64,000 nt of DNA. It comes from Maioricimonas rarisocia. GTDB lineage: Bacteria; Planctomycetota; Planctomycetia; Planctomycetales; Planctomycetaceae. A program made the position numbers and the translations under genes. Of the stretch, positions 9,725 through 17,981 are shown piece by piece. The DNA is taken from NCBI RefSeq assembly GCF_007747795.1, contig NZ_CP036275.1, forward strand, positions 620,001-684,000, given 5' to 3'. Numbering within the stretch: the first letter of the stretch is position 1; every line of letters starts with the position of its first letter. The notes under the pieces were generated by a model. It did no database searches. It was not told the origin of the DNA and saw only the letters and a list, made by a program, of their open reading frames with translations.

Positions 9725-9870
9725 GAAGCCTTCGGGCTTCAACGAGAAGAGAGAGCAAACACCCTTCCGGCCCCTTGAGAAAGGGCCTTTATCCCACCTC
9801 AAGACCCACCTCACACATTCCCCCAGGAGAAGCCGAAAGGATCCCCGCATCCTTTCGGCTTCTTCTCTTT
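9725..9870 (+). ncRNA. Candidate small RNA with three hairpins
   Basis: Three consecutive plus-strand hairpins: GAAGCC-UUCG-GGCUUC (9725-9740, a stable cUUCGg tetraloop), GGCCC...GGGCC (9769-9787) and the terminator at 9829-9862. No open frame precedes the terminator on this strand for more than 2 kb, because 7806-9380 is minus-strand. Either a short RNA ends here or the hairpins belong to an unannotated leader. No clear promoter was found, and the RNA's 5' end is unknown. Confidence 0.35.
9829..9870 (+). terminator. Strong rho-independent terminator
   Basis: Perfect 14-bp stem (9829-9842 with 9849-9862, loop CCCCGC) followed on the plus strand by the T-rich TTCTCTTTC. It cannot belong to a protein gene I can identify on this strand. 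Confidence 0.7.
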
Positions 9871-10232
9871 CTACAACCAGTCAATCGGCCAAACCTGTTC
9901 CATCGATCGTCTTCGTTGTGTTTGCTGCATGCGGATCGAATGGCACGGTCGCTCCGGCTGCTTCATCTGCCCGGATCAATGAACTCGACGCTGATCGTGC
10001 GTCGGCCACGAACCGGTTCGGCTTCCGCGATTGTTGTCGTGTCAACGATCTCCTATGTTCGCATGACGAGGTGACGACGGGGCCATCCGTTCGTCCCCCC
10101 TGCACCAGTTACGGTCGCTGCGGTACAACGAATGCCGCCGGTCGTCGCTGGTGAAACTGCGGGCCGGTTCGATGCATCTGGAAACGCCCGGTCGGGCGTA
10201 ACGAACGGTCTGGAGATCAAGAGTTCAAAGCC

Positions 10233-10628
10233 ATGTCGAAGCAGGAATCGGCGCGCAAACCCGGAGACGCAAACGATGGGACGGCTCAGGAGTCCCAGCG
10301 GTCGGAGTTCCGCATCGTCTTTCCCGACACGGATCGCCCCGAGCTGCGGATCGGCGACAACACCTACGCCGTTCGCGACCTGTCCGAAAGTGCGATGTCG
10401 GTTCTGGCTCCCCGGTTCTACTGCGAGCAGATCGAGGAACTCAGCGGGACGCTGGTGATGCGTGACGGCAGCGAGCATGCCGTCACAGGGCGATTCATCC
10501 GCTGTTCCGACGACCGCTCGGTGGTGAAGTTTGAAGGGGCCGGGATGCCGTACCGGACGATCCTCAAACTGCAGCAGGAACTGATCCGCAAATACCCGAA
10601 GTGGGGCCGCGAGCACGGCCATTCGTAA
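10233..10628 (+). CDS. PilZ-like domain protein with degenerate c-di-GMP motif
   Basis: A 131-residue cytoplasmic protein. After a polar N-terminal 25 residues it resembles a PilZ beta-barrel: FRIVFP, a RIGDNTYAVRDLSESAMSV segment at the place of the D/N-x-S-x-x-G motif, and a C-terminal RTILKLQQELIRKYP helix as in other PilZ proteins. The canonical RxxxR is not clear, and the Gly of the DxSxxG motif is replaced. It may therefore not bind cyclic di-GMP and could be a PilZ-fold adaptor. It is a single gene, convergent with the last gene of the HtrA cluster. A hairpin (10184-10199) lies in its leader. Confidence 0.75.
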   Translation: MSKQESARKPGDANDGTAQESQRSEFRIVFPDTDRPELRIGDNTYAVRDLSESAMSVLAPRFYCEQIEELSGTLVMRDGSEHAVTGRFIRCSDDRSVVKFEGAGMPYRTILKLQQELIRKYPKWGREHGHS

Positions 10629-10663
10629 TCGCCGGTGAATGCTGCCGCGACACGGGCGGGCGT

Positions 10664-12622
10664 TCAAATGCGGTCGAGCTGGTCGAGCCAGCCGGCAAGA
10701 GCTTCGATGGTCGACGCGTCGGGGTAGACACGACCGGTTTCCGGCAGTGTGATCGCGGAGGTCGGATAGCCCATCTTCCGCAGTCCTTCGACGGTTTCTT
10801 CAATCGCCTCCGCCAGCGCGTCCTCCTCGCCGCTGATGAAGTGAAACTGCAGGCGATACTCCGGCGTGTTCGTCGGCGGCGGGATGCGGATCGGTGCCGC
10901 TACGGTTGAGATTCCCCGGATCAGTTCGCGGTTACGGAATCCGACGAAGTGCGCGAAGCCGCCTCCTTCGGCAAAGCCGTGGACGGCAATTCGGGCGGGA
11001 TCGATCGGATAGGTCTGCCGCATCTCTTCGATGACCGCTTTCACGAAGCCGGCGTCGTCGGGCGTCCAGCCGCTGATGTCCCCTGCCTTCGGTCCGACGA
11101 GGATGATGCCCCGCCGTTCGCAGATCGCCCGCCACTGCTGCAGGACGTCAGATTCCATCGTGTCGCCCGCCGGATGTAGCCAGACGAGCAGACCGTAGTC
11201 GTAGTCGAGGTTGAGCTGGTCGGGCACGTACGCCCAGTAGCGGCGTTCGTCGCCGGCAAGCTGACGGCTCAGGTGTCCCTGCTCGGGCCGCTCGGCCTCT
11301 TCGTCGGGAGCGGGGATGGACGCAGCGGGAAGTTGCTCCGGCAGCTCATTCGGTACGGTTCCCAGGGTGACCTCGGCGCTCTGCTCGGTCTCTCCCCGCT
11401 GCCAGGTGATCGTTACGCTGGCCGCAGGCAGCTTTCGACTCACTTCCGCAAGCAGTTCCTCGGGCGTTGACACAGGTGTGTCGTCGACTGCCGTGATGAT
11501 ATCCCGCTTCTGCAGGCCCGCGGTCGCGGCAGGGGAGTCGGCATAGACATGACGGATCTCGATGCCGGTGGCTTCCGCCTCGAGAGGCAGGCGTGTCGGA
11601 AGGATCCCCAGAAACGCCGGCTCGTAGGCGGAGAGTTCGGCGACGAGAGTCACCTCGGTCCGAACGACTTCCTCGTCCCGACGGACGGCAACGTTGAGCG
11701 TGTCGCCGGCGTAACGCGCGCCGAGCACCTGCTTCAGACGCGGGATCCGGTCGACGGACTGGTCGTTGACTTCGACGATGACGTCGCCCGGCTTCAGTCC
11801 AGCCTCGTCTGCGGGCGAAAGCGGACGGACCTGTTCGATCTTTGCTTCACCCGCCAGCGGGCCCGTGTCCTCGAAGGTGACGCCCATCAGCCCTGGCGAG
11901 AGGTCTTCGCCCGCCTTCAGACGCGGAAGCACTGCATAGATGTCTTCAAGCGGGACGGCGAAGCCGATTCCGCTGTCGTACCATTCGACGCCAGCGGTTT
12001 CGTCCGACTTCTGCGGCGAAAGCGGGACGAGGATCCCCATGCCGCGGCCTTCGATGTCGACCAGCGGGCCACCATAGTTGGCGGGAGAGACCTTGGCGTC
12101 CGTCTGGATCGCCTTGCCGTCGATCCGGCCCAGTGCCGAGATGATGCCGACCGAGAGGTTGGGAAACGTGTTGCTGTAAGTGCGGCCGAGAGCCAGACTC
12201 CATTGCCCGACCTGAAGTTTGTCCCGCGGCGTGGCCTGGAGAGGTTCCAGCCCGTCGACGTCGATCTTCAGCAGTGTCAGCATTCTCGATGTGTCGCGGG
12301 CGACGACCTCTGCCGTGAAGCGGCGATCATCCGGCAGCGTGACGAGGATCTGCGCGGGCTGGGCGATGAAGTTGAACGAGCTGGTGATCACATAGCCGTC
12401 ACTGCCAACTATGACGCCGGTGGTCGGCCCGGTCCCGGTGATCAGTTCGCCGACCACATCGCGACCGCCGATCGTCTCGATTCGCACGATGGATGGTCCC
12501 GCCAGCGCGGTCGCCTGCTGGAACGCTTCCTGCTCGAGCGCATCGACCTGCGCGGACGATTGTGACGGCAGCGTCAGGACAAACAGGAGTGCGGCGACAG
12601 ACGCGGCACGGTAACGATTCAT
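10664..12622 (-). CDS. HtrA-like pseudoprotease with two PDZ domains and a degenerate alpha/beta-hydrolase domain
   Basis: A 652-residue exported protein. The order is signal peptide (1-24), trypsin-like domain (about 30-235), PDZ1 (245-330), PDZ2 (335-420) and an esterase-like alpha/beta-hydrolase domain (455-652). The protease fold is recognisable (TDAK, GGPLVDIEG), but all three catalytic positions are changed: F83/N84 for His, M114 for Asp and Y183 for Ser in NYGGPL. In the hydrolase domain the G-x-S-x-G elbow reads GFAEG, with Ala551 at the nucleophile. Both domains thus look catalytically dead, which suggests a substrate-binding or scaffold role in the periplasm. The ATG at 12622 has AAGG at good spacing. 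It is the last gene of the minus-strand cluster, 35 bp after the preceding HtrA-like gene. Confidence 0.88.
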   Translation of the reverse strand: MNRYRAASVAALLFVLTLPSQSSAQVDALEQEAFQQATALAGPSIVRIETIGGRDVVGELITGTGPTTGVIVGSDGYVITSSFNFIAQPAQILVTLPDDRRFTAEVVARDTSRMLTLLKIDVDGLEPLQATPRDKLQVGQWSLALGRTYSNTFPNLSVGIISALGRIDGKAIQTDAKVSPANYGGPLVDIEGRGMGILVPLSPQKSDETAGVEWYDSGIGFAVPLEDIYAVLPRLKAGEDLSPGLMGVTFEDTGPLAGEAKIEQVRPLSPADEAGLKPGDVIVEVNDQSVDRIPRLKQVLGARYAGDTLNVAVRRDEEVVRTEVTLVAELSAYEPAFLGILPTRLPLEAEATGIEIRHVYADSPAATAGLQKRDIITAVDDTPVSTPEELLAEVSRKLPAASVTITWQRGETEQSAEVTLGTVPNELPEQLPAASIPAPDEEAERPEQGHLSRQLAGDERRYWAYVPDQLNLDYDYGLLVWLHPAGDTMESDVLQQWRAICERRGIILVGPKAGDISGWTPDDAGFVKAVIEEMRQTYPIDPARIAVHGFAEGGGFAHFVGFRNRELIRGISTVAAPIRIPPPTNTPEYRLQFHFISGEEDALAEAIEETVEGLRKMGYPTSAITLPETGRVYPDASTIEALAGWLDQLDRI

Positions 12623-12657
12623 ATCGGTTCGCCTTGCAGGCATCCGGCTGTGGTGCA

Positions 12658-13716
12658 TTACTGAAGTTCCTCGCGGCGGGGCACCCGCATCGTCACGGGA
12701 ATCAGTGCCTTGCCGCGGCGGATGATCAGCCGCAGGTCATCTTCGGCTTCAAGTCGCCCCAGGGTGTCGGCGAGCGTCTTGATCGAGTGGACGAGTTCGC
12801 CGTTGACGAAGACGATCAGATCGTCCGGCTGCAGGCCGACCTGTGACGCGGCCGACCCGGGCAGGACGTCGTCGACGTAGGCCGGCGTGCGGAAGACGAC
12901 ATCCGGCACGAGGACGAGACCGAAGTCGGTCGCCACGTATCGTTGCGGATTGCTGTCCGACTCTTCGTCTTCACGCGGGGTGAAATCGCCGGTCCGGATA
13001 CTGTGAATCGCGTCCCGCAGTTCGGCGATCGGGATGGCATAGTTGATCCACAGGTGGCTGTCGGTGTCGCGCAGTTCGCGGCCGATCATGCCGAGCAACT
13101 GACCGTCCCAGGTGGTCAGCACGCCGCCGGCCGACCCTGGATTGTTGGTCACGGCATCGACGATGTAGACGGGGCCGTCGTAGGGGACTTCGTAGCGTCC
13201 CCGGCGGGCGGTCAGTTCCGTCACGGCCGAGATCACCCCATGCAGAACCGAGACCGGTTCGTCGCCGGTGGCAACCTTGAACAGATTGCCGAAGCCCAGC
13301 ACGCGCGCGCCCGGCGAAGCCGTGGTCGCTTCGTCGAGGTCGAAGTAAGGCAGATCGGTGGCATCGATCTTGAGGACGGCCAGATCGAGCTGCGGTTCGG
13401 CTCCCAGCACCTTGCCGTAGAAGCGGCGGCCATCATTGAGGACAACCGTCACGACGTCGCCGTCGAGGACGTGACTCCAGACGGTCACGATGTGCCCTTC
13501 GTCAGAAACGAGGAAGCCCGTGCCGTAGGCGTGCAGGTTGGCGATGCCCCCGGCTCCGAAGATCTTCACAACCCGCTGCTGCGTCGTGCGGATGGCGTTG
13601 TGCACCTCGGCAGCGACGGCGGACGGGGCAGGGGACGAGAAGTGAATCAGCACGGCGGCCAGAGTCAGCAGGGCGACCCGCCAGGCACGTACCAGTGGCA
13701 TTTGCGGTGAGTGCAT
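12658..13716 (-). CDS. HtrA/DegP-like protein with Ala at the catalytic Ser position
   Basis: A 352-residue exported trypsin-like protein with one PDZ domain. The signal or anchor segment is at 11-36, the protease domain at 40-250 and the PDZ at about 270-345. His82 (VWSHVL) and Asp111 (QLDLAVLKI) are present. The serine loop reads NPGSAGG, so the position of the active Ser in NPGNSGG is Ala196, with a Ser one residue earlier (S195). It is probably inactive or strongly impaired. The ATG at 13716 was chosen for the signal peptide. It starts 13 bp after the stop of the catalytically complete paralogue at 13730, so co-translation with it is likely. A regulatory partner of the active paralogue is an inference. 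Confidence 0.88.
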   Translation of the reverse strand: MHSPQMPLVRAWRVALLTLAAVLIHFSSPAPSAVAAEVHNAIRTTQQRVVKIFGAGGIANLHAYGTGFLVSDEGHIVTVWSHVLDGDVVTVVLNDGRRFYGKVLGAEPQLDLAVLKIDATDLPYFDLDEATTASPGARVLGFGNLFKVATGDEPVSVLHGVISAVTELTARRGRYEVPYDGPVYIVDAVTNNPGSAGGVLTTWDGQLLGMIGRELRDTDSHLWINYAIPIAELRDAIHSIRTGDFTPREDEESDSNPQRYVATDFGLVLVPDVVFRTPAYVDDVLPGSAASQVGLQPDDLIVFVNGELVHSIKTLADTLGRLEAEDDLRLIIRRGKALIPVTMRVPRREELQ

Positions 13717-13729
13717 TCGAGTCTCTCTG

Positions 13730-15466
13730 TTACAGCCGGACGTCTTCAATCACGAACTCGCCCACGATCTCGTCTGCGTGACGGACCGTGAACGACTGGG
13801 GCAGCCGGTACGCACCAAAGCTGGCCTCGCCCTGGAAACGGATCTCGCACGGATCGGCATCTTCGGCGACCGCTGTGTCGAAGCCGATCAGGTGGCCGTC
13901 CGCCTTGCTGAAGTACCAGCGGCTGGTCACCAGCCCCCGTGTGGTGATGAGCACGTCGACCCGTTCGCCGAACCCGTCGAGTGGTTCGCTGCCAACGTAG
14001 TAGTACTCGGTGAAGTAGTCCTCGGGGGCGACGAGCAACTGCTTGAGCTGATGCATCGCGGCGAGCAGACCGCCGGTTCCTTCGGGGACGTCTGCGAAGT
14101 CTTCGTCGAGCCGCTGCAGGGCGACGTCGTTCCCGGTCTGCACGGCGAGCAGTTCGTCTCCCAGTTTGAAGTGGAAGGACTCTCCGCCCCGCACGCTACC
14201 GACGATCTCCCACAGACCGTTCTGACCTGTGAAGTCTCCCCACGGTTCGAGCGTCGAGACCAGCCGCTCCCGTTCGATGCGATTGAAGTAATAGTTCGCG
14301 TAGCCGGCCCGCTCTTCGAACATGTGGGCATACTCGGCGGGAGGTTCCGCTTTCGGTTGCCGGTGAAACGGGTCAGGAAGACGCGGTTGCGGACGGGGCT
14401 CGCCATCCTCGTCTTCGGGACCGGGCTGTGGCTGCGGTTGCGGCTGCGGACGCTGTGGACCGCCGGAGATCTCGGCCTTGCTGTGAAGCCCGCGGAGCCG
14501 CACGTAGATGTCGTGACGCTCGCCGTCGCGACGGTACGAGAGGGGCAGCTTCCATCCTTTCGGGTAGATGCCGAGGATGTTCTTGAACTGGTTGACGCTG
14601 CGGATCGGCCGTCCCGCGAAGGAGATCAGTTCATCGCCGCTGCGCAGCCCCCGACGAAACGCTTCGGACTGTTCGAGGATCGAGGCCACGCCGACGGTCC
14701 CGTCCGAGCGGCTGACGACGGTCGCTCCCAGCGTCGCATGGTCGACAATCCGGCCACTCCGCAGGTGATCCATGAAGTTCATCACCTGGTTGATCGAGAT
14801 GGCATAGCCGGCGCCGACGTTGACGCGGCCCCGCTTTTCGACCGAGATCCGTCCGTTGATGCCGATCAGTTCGCCCGCTTCGTTGAACAGCGGACCGCCC
14901 GAGTTGCCAGGGTTGATTGACGTGTCGACCTGGATGCAGTCGGTGTACTCGAGAAACGTTCCGGCCGGGTACTGGTAGCGGTGCACGCCGCTCACCATGC
15001 CGAACGTCACGGTCGGTTGAAAGTCGGTCGCCAGCAGGAACGGATTCCCCAACGCATAGGCCCAGTCGCCGACGCGAACGGAGTCGCTGTTGCCGATGGT
15101 CGCATGCGGGAAGTCCTCGCGGCCGAGCAGACGGATCAGGGCGACGTCGCCCGTCGGGTCGATGCCGACGAGCACGGCGTCATAGACCTGGCCATCGTTC
15201 AGGCCGCATTTCATGAAGCTGCCCGCGCCCTGAACGACGTGGAAGTTGGTGACGGCATAGCCATCTGCGGTGACCAGCACGCCCGAGCCACCTCCCTGGC
15301 CGCCAGCCGCGAAGATGGCAACAACCGAGGGGGCGATCCGCTCGATCAACGCGACACGCTCGGTCTGAGCGTCCCGTACGGCCGGATCGACCGCCGCATC
15401 GGCCCGTATGCCGCCGATGAGTGGCAGCAGCAGGGCAGCGGCAAGGAGTGGGATTCGTTGACTCAT
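13730..15466 (-). CDS. HtrA/DegP-like serine protease with complete triad and C-terminal extension
   Basis: A 578-residue exported protein. Signal peptide 1-25, trypsin-like domain about 35-265 with His76 (TNFHVV), Asp107 (PTGDVALI) and Ser189 (NPGNSGGPL), PDZ domain about 275-355, a Pro/Gln-rich hinge near 375-415, and an extra domain of about 160 residues to the end with no family I recognise. HtrA proteins degrade or refold misfolded envelope proteins. Of three tandem HtrA-like genes here only this one keeps the full triad. The ATG at 15466 is preceded by AGAGG. It follows the NPCBM gene by 113 bp and is tightly followed by the Ala-substituted paralogue. Confidence 0.93.
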   Translation of the reverse strand: MSQRIPLLAAALLLPLIGGIRADAAVDPAVRDAQTERVALIERIAPSVVAIFAAGGQGGGSGVLVTADGYAVTNFHVVQGAGSFMKCGLNDGQVYDAVLVGIDPTGDVALIRLLGREDFPHATIGNSDSVRVGDWAYALGNPFLLATDFQPTVTFGMVSGVHRYQYPAGTFLEYTDCIQVDTSINPGNSGGPLFNEAGELIGINGRISVEKRGRVNVGAGYAISINQVMNFMDHLRSGRIVDHATLGATVVSRSDGTVGVASILEQSEAFRRGLRSGDELISFAGRPIRSVNQFKNILGIYPKGWKLPLSYRRDGERHDIYVRLRGLHSKAEISGGPQRPQPQPQPQPGPEDEDGEPRPQPRLPDPFHRQPKAEPPAEYAHMFEERAGYANYYFNRIERERLVSTLEPWGDFTGQNGLWEIVGSVRGGESFHFKLGDELLAVQTGNDVALQRLDEDFADVPEGTGGLLAAMHQLKQLLVAPEDYFTEYYYVGSEPLDGFGERVDVLITTRGLVTSRWYFSKADGHLIGFDTAVAEDADPCEIRFQGEASFGAYRLPQSFTVRHADEIVGEFVIEDVRL

Positions 15467-15579
15467 TCTCGTGGACCTCTTTGCGAGGGAGGCCGGAAAG
15501 GAGCCGGCCCGTTCCATTGTATCGTGATCGCATGTTGCGGCCTGTGGGGCCGCCTGCGGATGCAAAACGGAGGATGCTG

Positions 15580-16791
15580 TTACTTCAGGACGCGCGCCTC
15601 GGCGAAGCCGAGGTGCTCGCAATGACCGAGAGTCTCGCCTGGCGACTGGACCCGGATTTCCAGATCGCGGATGCCTTCGACGTCGATGTCCAGGTCCTGC
15701 GGGTCGGCGCCCCGCCGGACTTCGGTTTCCAGCAGTGTCCGCCCGTCGCCGACGATGACGAGGTTAACGCGGGTGTCAAACTCGCGGCAGCCGGGAGGGC
15801 TGTCGTCGATGCCGACGGTTCCCTGGAGACGCTTGTAGTCCCGGTTGAGCCGGTAGCGGGCCGTCGTGCCCGAGTGGAACCAGAGGAAGCGGTCGTACAC
15901 CGAGCGGGCGAGGACCAGCCGCGAGTCGTCCAGCGTCCGGTTGGCCCGCATCTTCTGAGTGATCGGCGCATCGTTGCTGAAGGGAAGGGCGATCAGCCCC
16001 ACCGGCTCGTAACGGACGTTCACTTCAAAATCAGCCAGATAGCGGGAGCGACCGAGCCCGAAATCGGCCACGCGGGCATGGCCCGGATCGATCGTCAAGG
16101 TGACTCCCGCAATGAGTCGGGCCTCGAGTCCTTCTTCGGTCACCGACAGGCGTGCCACCTGCAACACGTCGGCGGCGTCGGTGCGGATCTGGCACAGGAC
16201 ATCGCCGGTCGGGGCTTTTCGCTCGGCATAGACGACGCCGAAGACCCGTTCGCGTGGGACCGCGATCTCCCGCTGGTTAAGCAGCAGCGTCACCGACTCG
16301 GCACTGATCTCGCCGACCAGGCCGGCCGCGAAATCGAGGGCATCTCCCTTACGGATGACGAGCAGGTCGTTCTGTGTCTTGCGGGCACTCATCTCTTCCC
16401 ACGCGGCGGAGACCCGTTCGTCGACTGCGGCAAACCGGACACTCTGAACAAGGTTCGTAGCCAGCTTCGCATCACCCAGTGCTGGAGAAGCGATGCTCGT
16501 CTCCTGCACCGTGGCCGTCAGGGTCGCGGCATGCAGCAGTGAACCGTCGGCGAGGCGGAGTTCGACAGCGTCCGCCGGGGGACGGGCGGTCGCGGATGCT
16601 TCGCCAAAGCCGATCTGCCGGACCTGGTCGAGCGGCAATGTCTGCACGCCGTCACCGGCGTCGATGCGAATCTCCTCAGGCGAGACCGCTTCGAGAGTGC
16701 CGGTCAGTTCCGTGCCGTCCTGCGTGGTGACGCGGGCATCGGCGGCCAGTGCGGCCGACATCAGGAGCAGCGTTGTCGCGAGTGAAGACAT
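15580..16791 (-). CDS. Exported NPCBM-domain protein
   Basis: A 403-residue exported protein with a signal peptide at 1-16. The N-terminal half has repeated short beta-rich stretches of the form 'DG..L.G.L..V....I.....G....LPL..V', as in planctomycete proteins that read like small Sm-type or PRC-type barrels. The C-terminal 120 residues match the NPCBM/NEW2 glycosidase-associated module (GTVGIDDS, VNLVIVGDG, GFAEARVL). NPCBM modules are presumed carbohydrate binding. It sits between the exported gene at 16876 and the HtrA genes, in the same direction, so it probably works in the envelope with them. GAGG lies before the ATG. Confidence 0.85.
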   Translation of the reverse strand: MSSLATTLLLMSAALAADARVTTQDGTELTGTLEAVSPEEIRIDAGDGVQTLPLDQVRQIGFGEASATARPPADAVELRLADGSLLHAATLTATVQETSIASPALGDAKLATNLVQSVRFAAVDERVSAAWEEMSARKTQNDLLVIRKGDALDFAAGLVGEISAESVTLLLNQREIAVPRERVFGVVYAERKAPTGDVLCQIRTDAADVLQVARLSVTEEGLEARLIAGVTLTIDPGHARVADFGLGRSRYLADFEVNVRYEPVGLIALPFSNDAPITQKMRANRTLDDSRLVLARSVYDRFLWFHSGTTARYRLNRDYKRLQGTVGIDDSPPGCREFDTRVNLVIVGDGRTLLETEVRRGADPQDLDIDVEGIRDLEIRVQSPGETLGHCEHLGFAEARVLK

Positions 16792-16875
16792 GGCGAATCC
16801 TCAACACGTGATGGCCCGGACGCAGGCTTGTGCGCTGTCCGGGTACGTGAGATGAGCGGGGGCAAGGTGGATCGT

Positions 16876-17922
16876 TCAGTTCCCCGACGGGGCCTGTCGT
16901 TCCGCGATCTTGCGAAGGTATTCCTCGACCGCCTGGCGATAGTGAGCCGGGAACTGACGGTTGATGAGGTTCTTCGCGGCCGCCTGGGCTTTCTCGGGCA
17001 GATCGCCCCAGTTGTCCTTGTGGCCGATGTCCCGTTCGTCGGTCTCGCCGGGGCCCTTCTGACCACCCACGTAGGACTCGTCGGCCGGGCTGCCGGACTG
17101 GTTTCCCTGTGCCTGTCCACCGCCGCCGCCTCCGCCGCCACCCTGCTGCTGTTCGAGCTTCTCGATGATCTCGTCGAGGGTCGTGATGATCCGTTCTTCG
17201 ACGCGCTGGACCTTCTGGCCGGCACGGCCGAGAGCGAGTCGCCGTCGGACGTCACCCATCTGGCGGGCAACCTCGTCGAGCGTCTTCTCGCGAAGGTTCG
17301 ACAGGTCGTGCTGCATCAGCTCGGCCACGGTGCGATACCGCAGCGGGACGTCTTCGGTGTTGTCGAGCAGCAGGCTGATTGTGGTCAGGCCCTCGTCCTG
17401 CATCAGCAGGCTGTGCTGGCAGACCGCCTTGTAGAACAGGCAGCCCGCCGGGTCGACGACCTGTGCCGGGTCGATGATCTCGAACAGGCTCAGGGCTTCG
17501 TCGTAGAGCGTCAGCACGGCCAGGTAGCGGGCGTAGAAGTAGCGGACGTTGTTCATGAAGAACGGATCCCCGTCCGGCAGGGCGAGGACCGGAAAGTCGC
17601 TGGCGTGCGTAATCTGCTCGCCGAATGCGCACGCATCGACCAGTTCGCGGACACCGGCGTCGGCGACATAGAAGGATCGCATGACCAGGTCGAATCGCTT
17701 CGCCGGCGACCACTCGGCATCTCCTTCGACGCTCCAGAGCTGATCCACCACTTCGGTCAGTTCTTCGTCGCCGGGGTGATGCGCGGCGATCCAGGACTGC
17801 GTCTGCTCCCGGGCTTCGGTGATGCTCAGCGGAGCGAACACCCGGTCGGTTTCGTCGGCGGCTGCGACGGACACCAGGCCGCACAGCACCAGTGTTCCGC
17901 ACATGATTCGTTGGAATTGCAT
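16876..17922 (-). CDS. Exported protein of the MoxR/VWA cluster, unknown function
   Basis: A 348-residue protein with a signal peptide (1-22). Residues about 30-245 are mostly helical and TPR-like in look (ARYLAVLTLYDEALSLFEII, GCLFYKAVCQHSLLMQ). This is followed by a Glu/Gln-rich helix, an uninterrupted run of nine Gly (near 262), a Gln/Asn/Gly-rich linker and a short C-terminal helix (LINRQFPAHYRQAVEEYLRK). No enzyme motif is seen. Its place directly after the Gln-rich coiled-coil gene is shared with similar planctomycete clusters, as far as I recall. TGAGGAAG is a good ribosome site. The gap to the preceding gene is 59 bp. Confidence 0.85.
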   Translation of the reverse strand: MQFQRIMCGTLVLCGLVSVAAADETDRVFAPLSITEAREQTQSWIAAHHPGDEELTEVVDQLWSVEGDAEWSPAKRFDLVMRSFYVADAGVRELVDACAFGEQITHASDFPVLALPDGDPFFMNNVRYFYARYLAVLTLYDEALSLFEIIDPAQVVDPAGCLFYKAVCQHSLLMQDEGLTTISLLLDNTEDVPLRYRTVAELMQHDLSNLREKTLDEVARQMGDVRRRLALGRAGQKVQRVEERIITTLDEIIEKLEQQQGGGGGGGGGQAQGNQSGSPADESYVGGQKGPGETDERDIGHKDNWGDLPEKAQAAAKNLINRQFPAHYRQAVEEYLRKIAERQAPSGN

Positions 17923-17981
17923 GACAGTACTTCCTCAGGCCCGTTAGAAACGTCCCCACTCCTTGAGACGCGGCATGTCGC

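Larger units (their letters stand above)
9381..10232. other. 852-bp intergenic region
   Basis: No protein-coding frame here looks real. The right-hand half holds a set of hairpins and a terminator (9725-9862) and another hairpin at 10184-10199 (ACGCCC, GGTC, GGGCGT) just ahead of the PilZ-like gene. It separates the GNAT-nitrilase gene (minus) from the PilZ-like gene (plus), so promoters for both probably lie here, but I found none with convincing -35 and -10 boxes. Confidence 0.5.
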
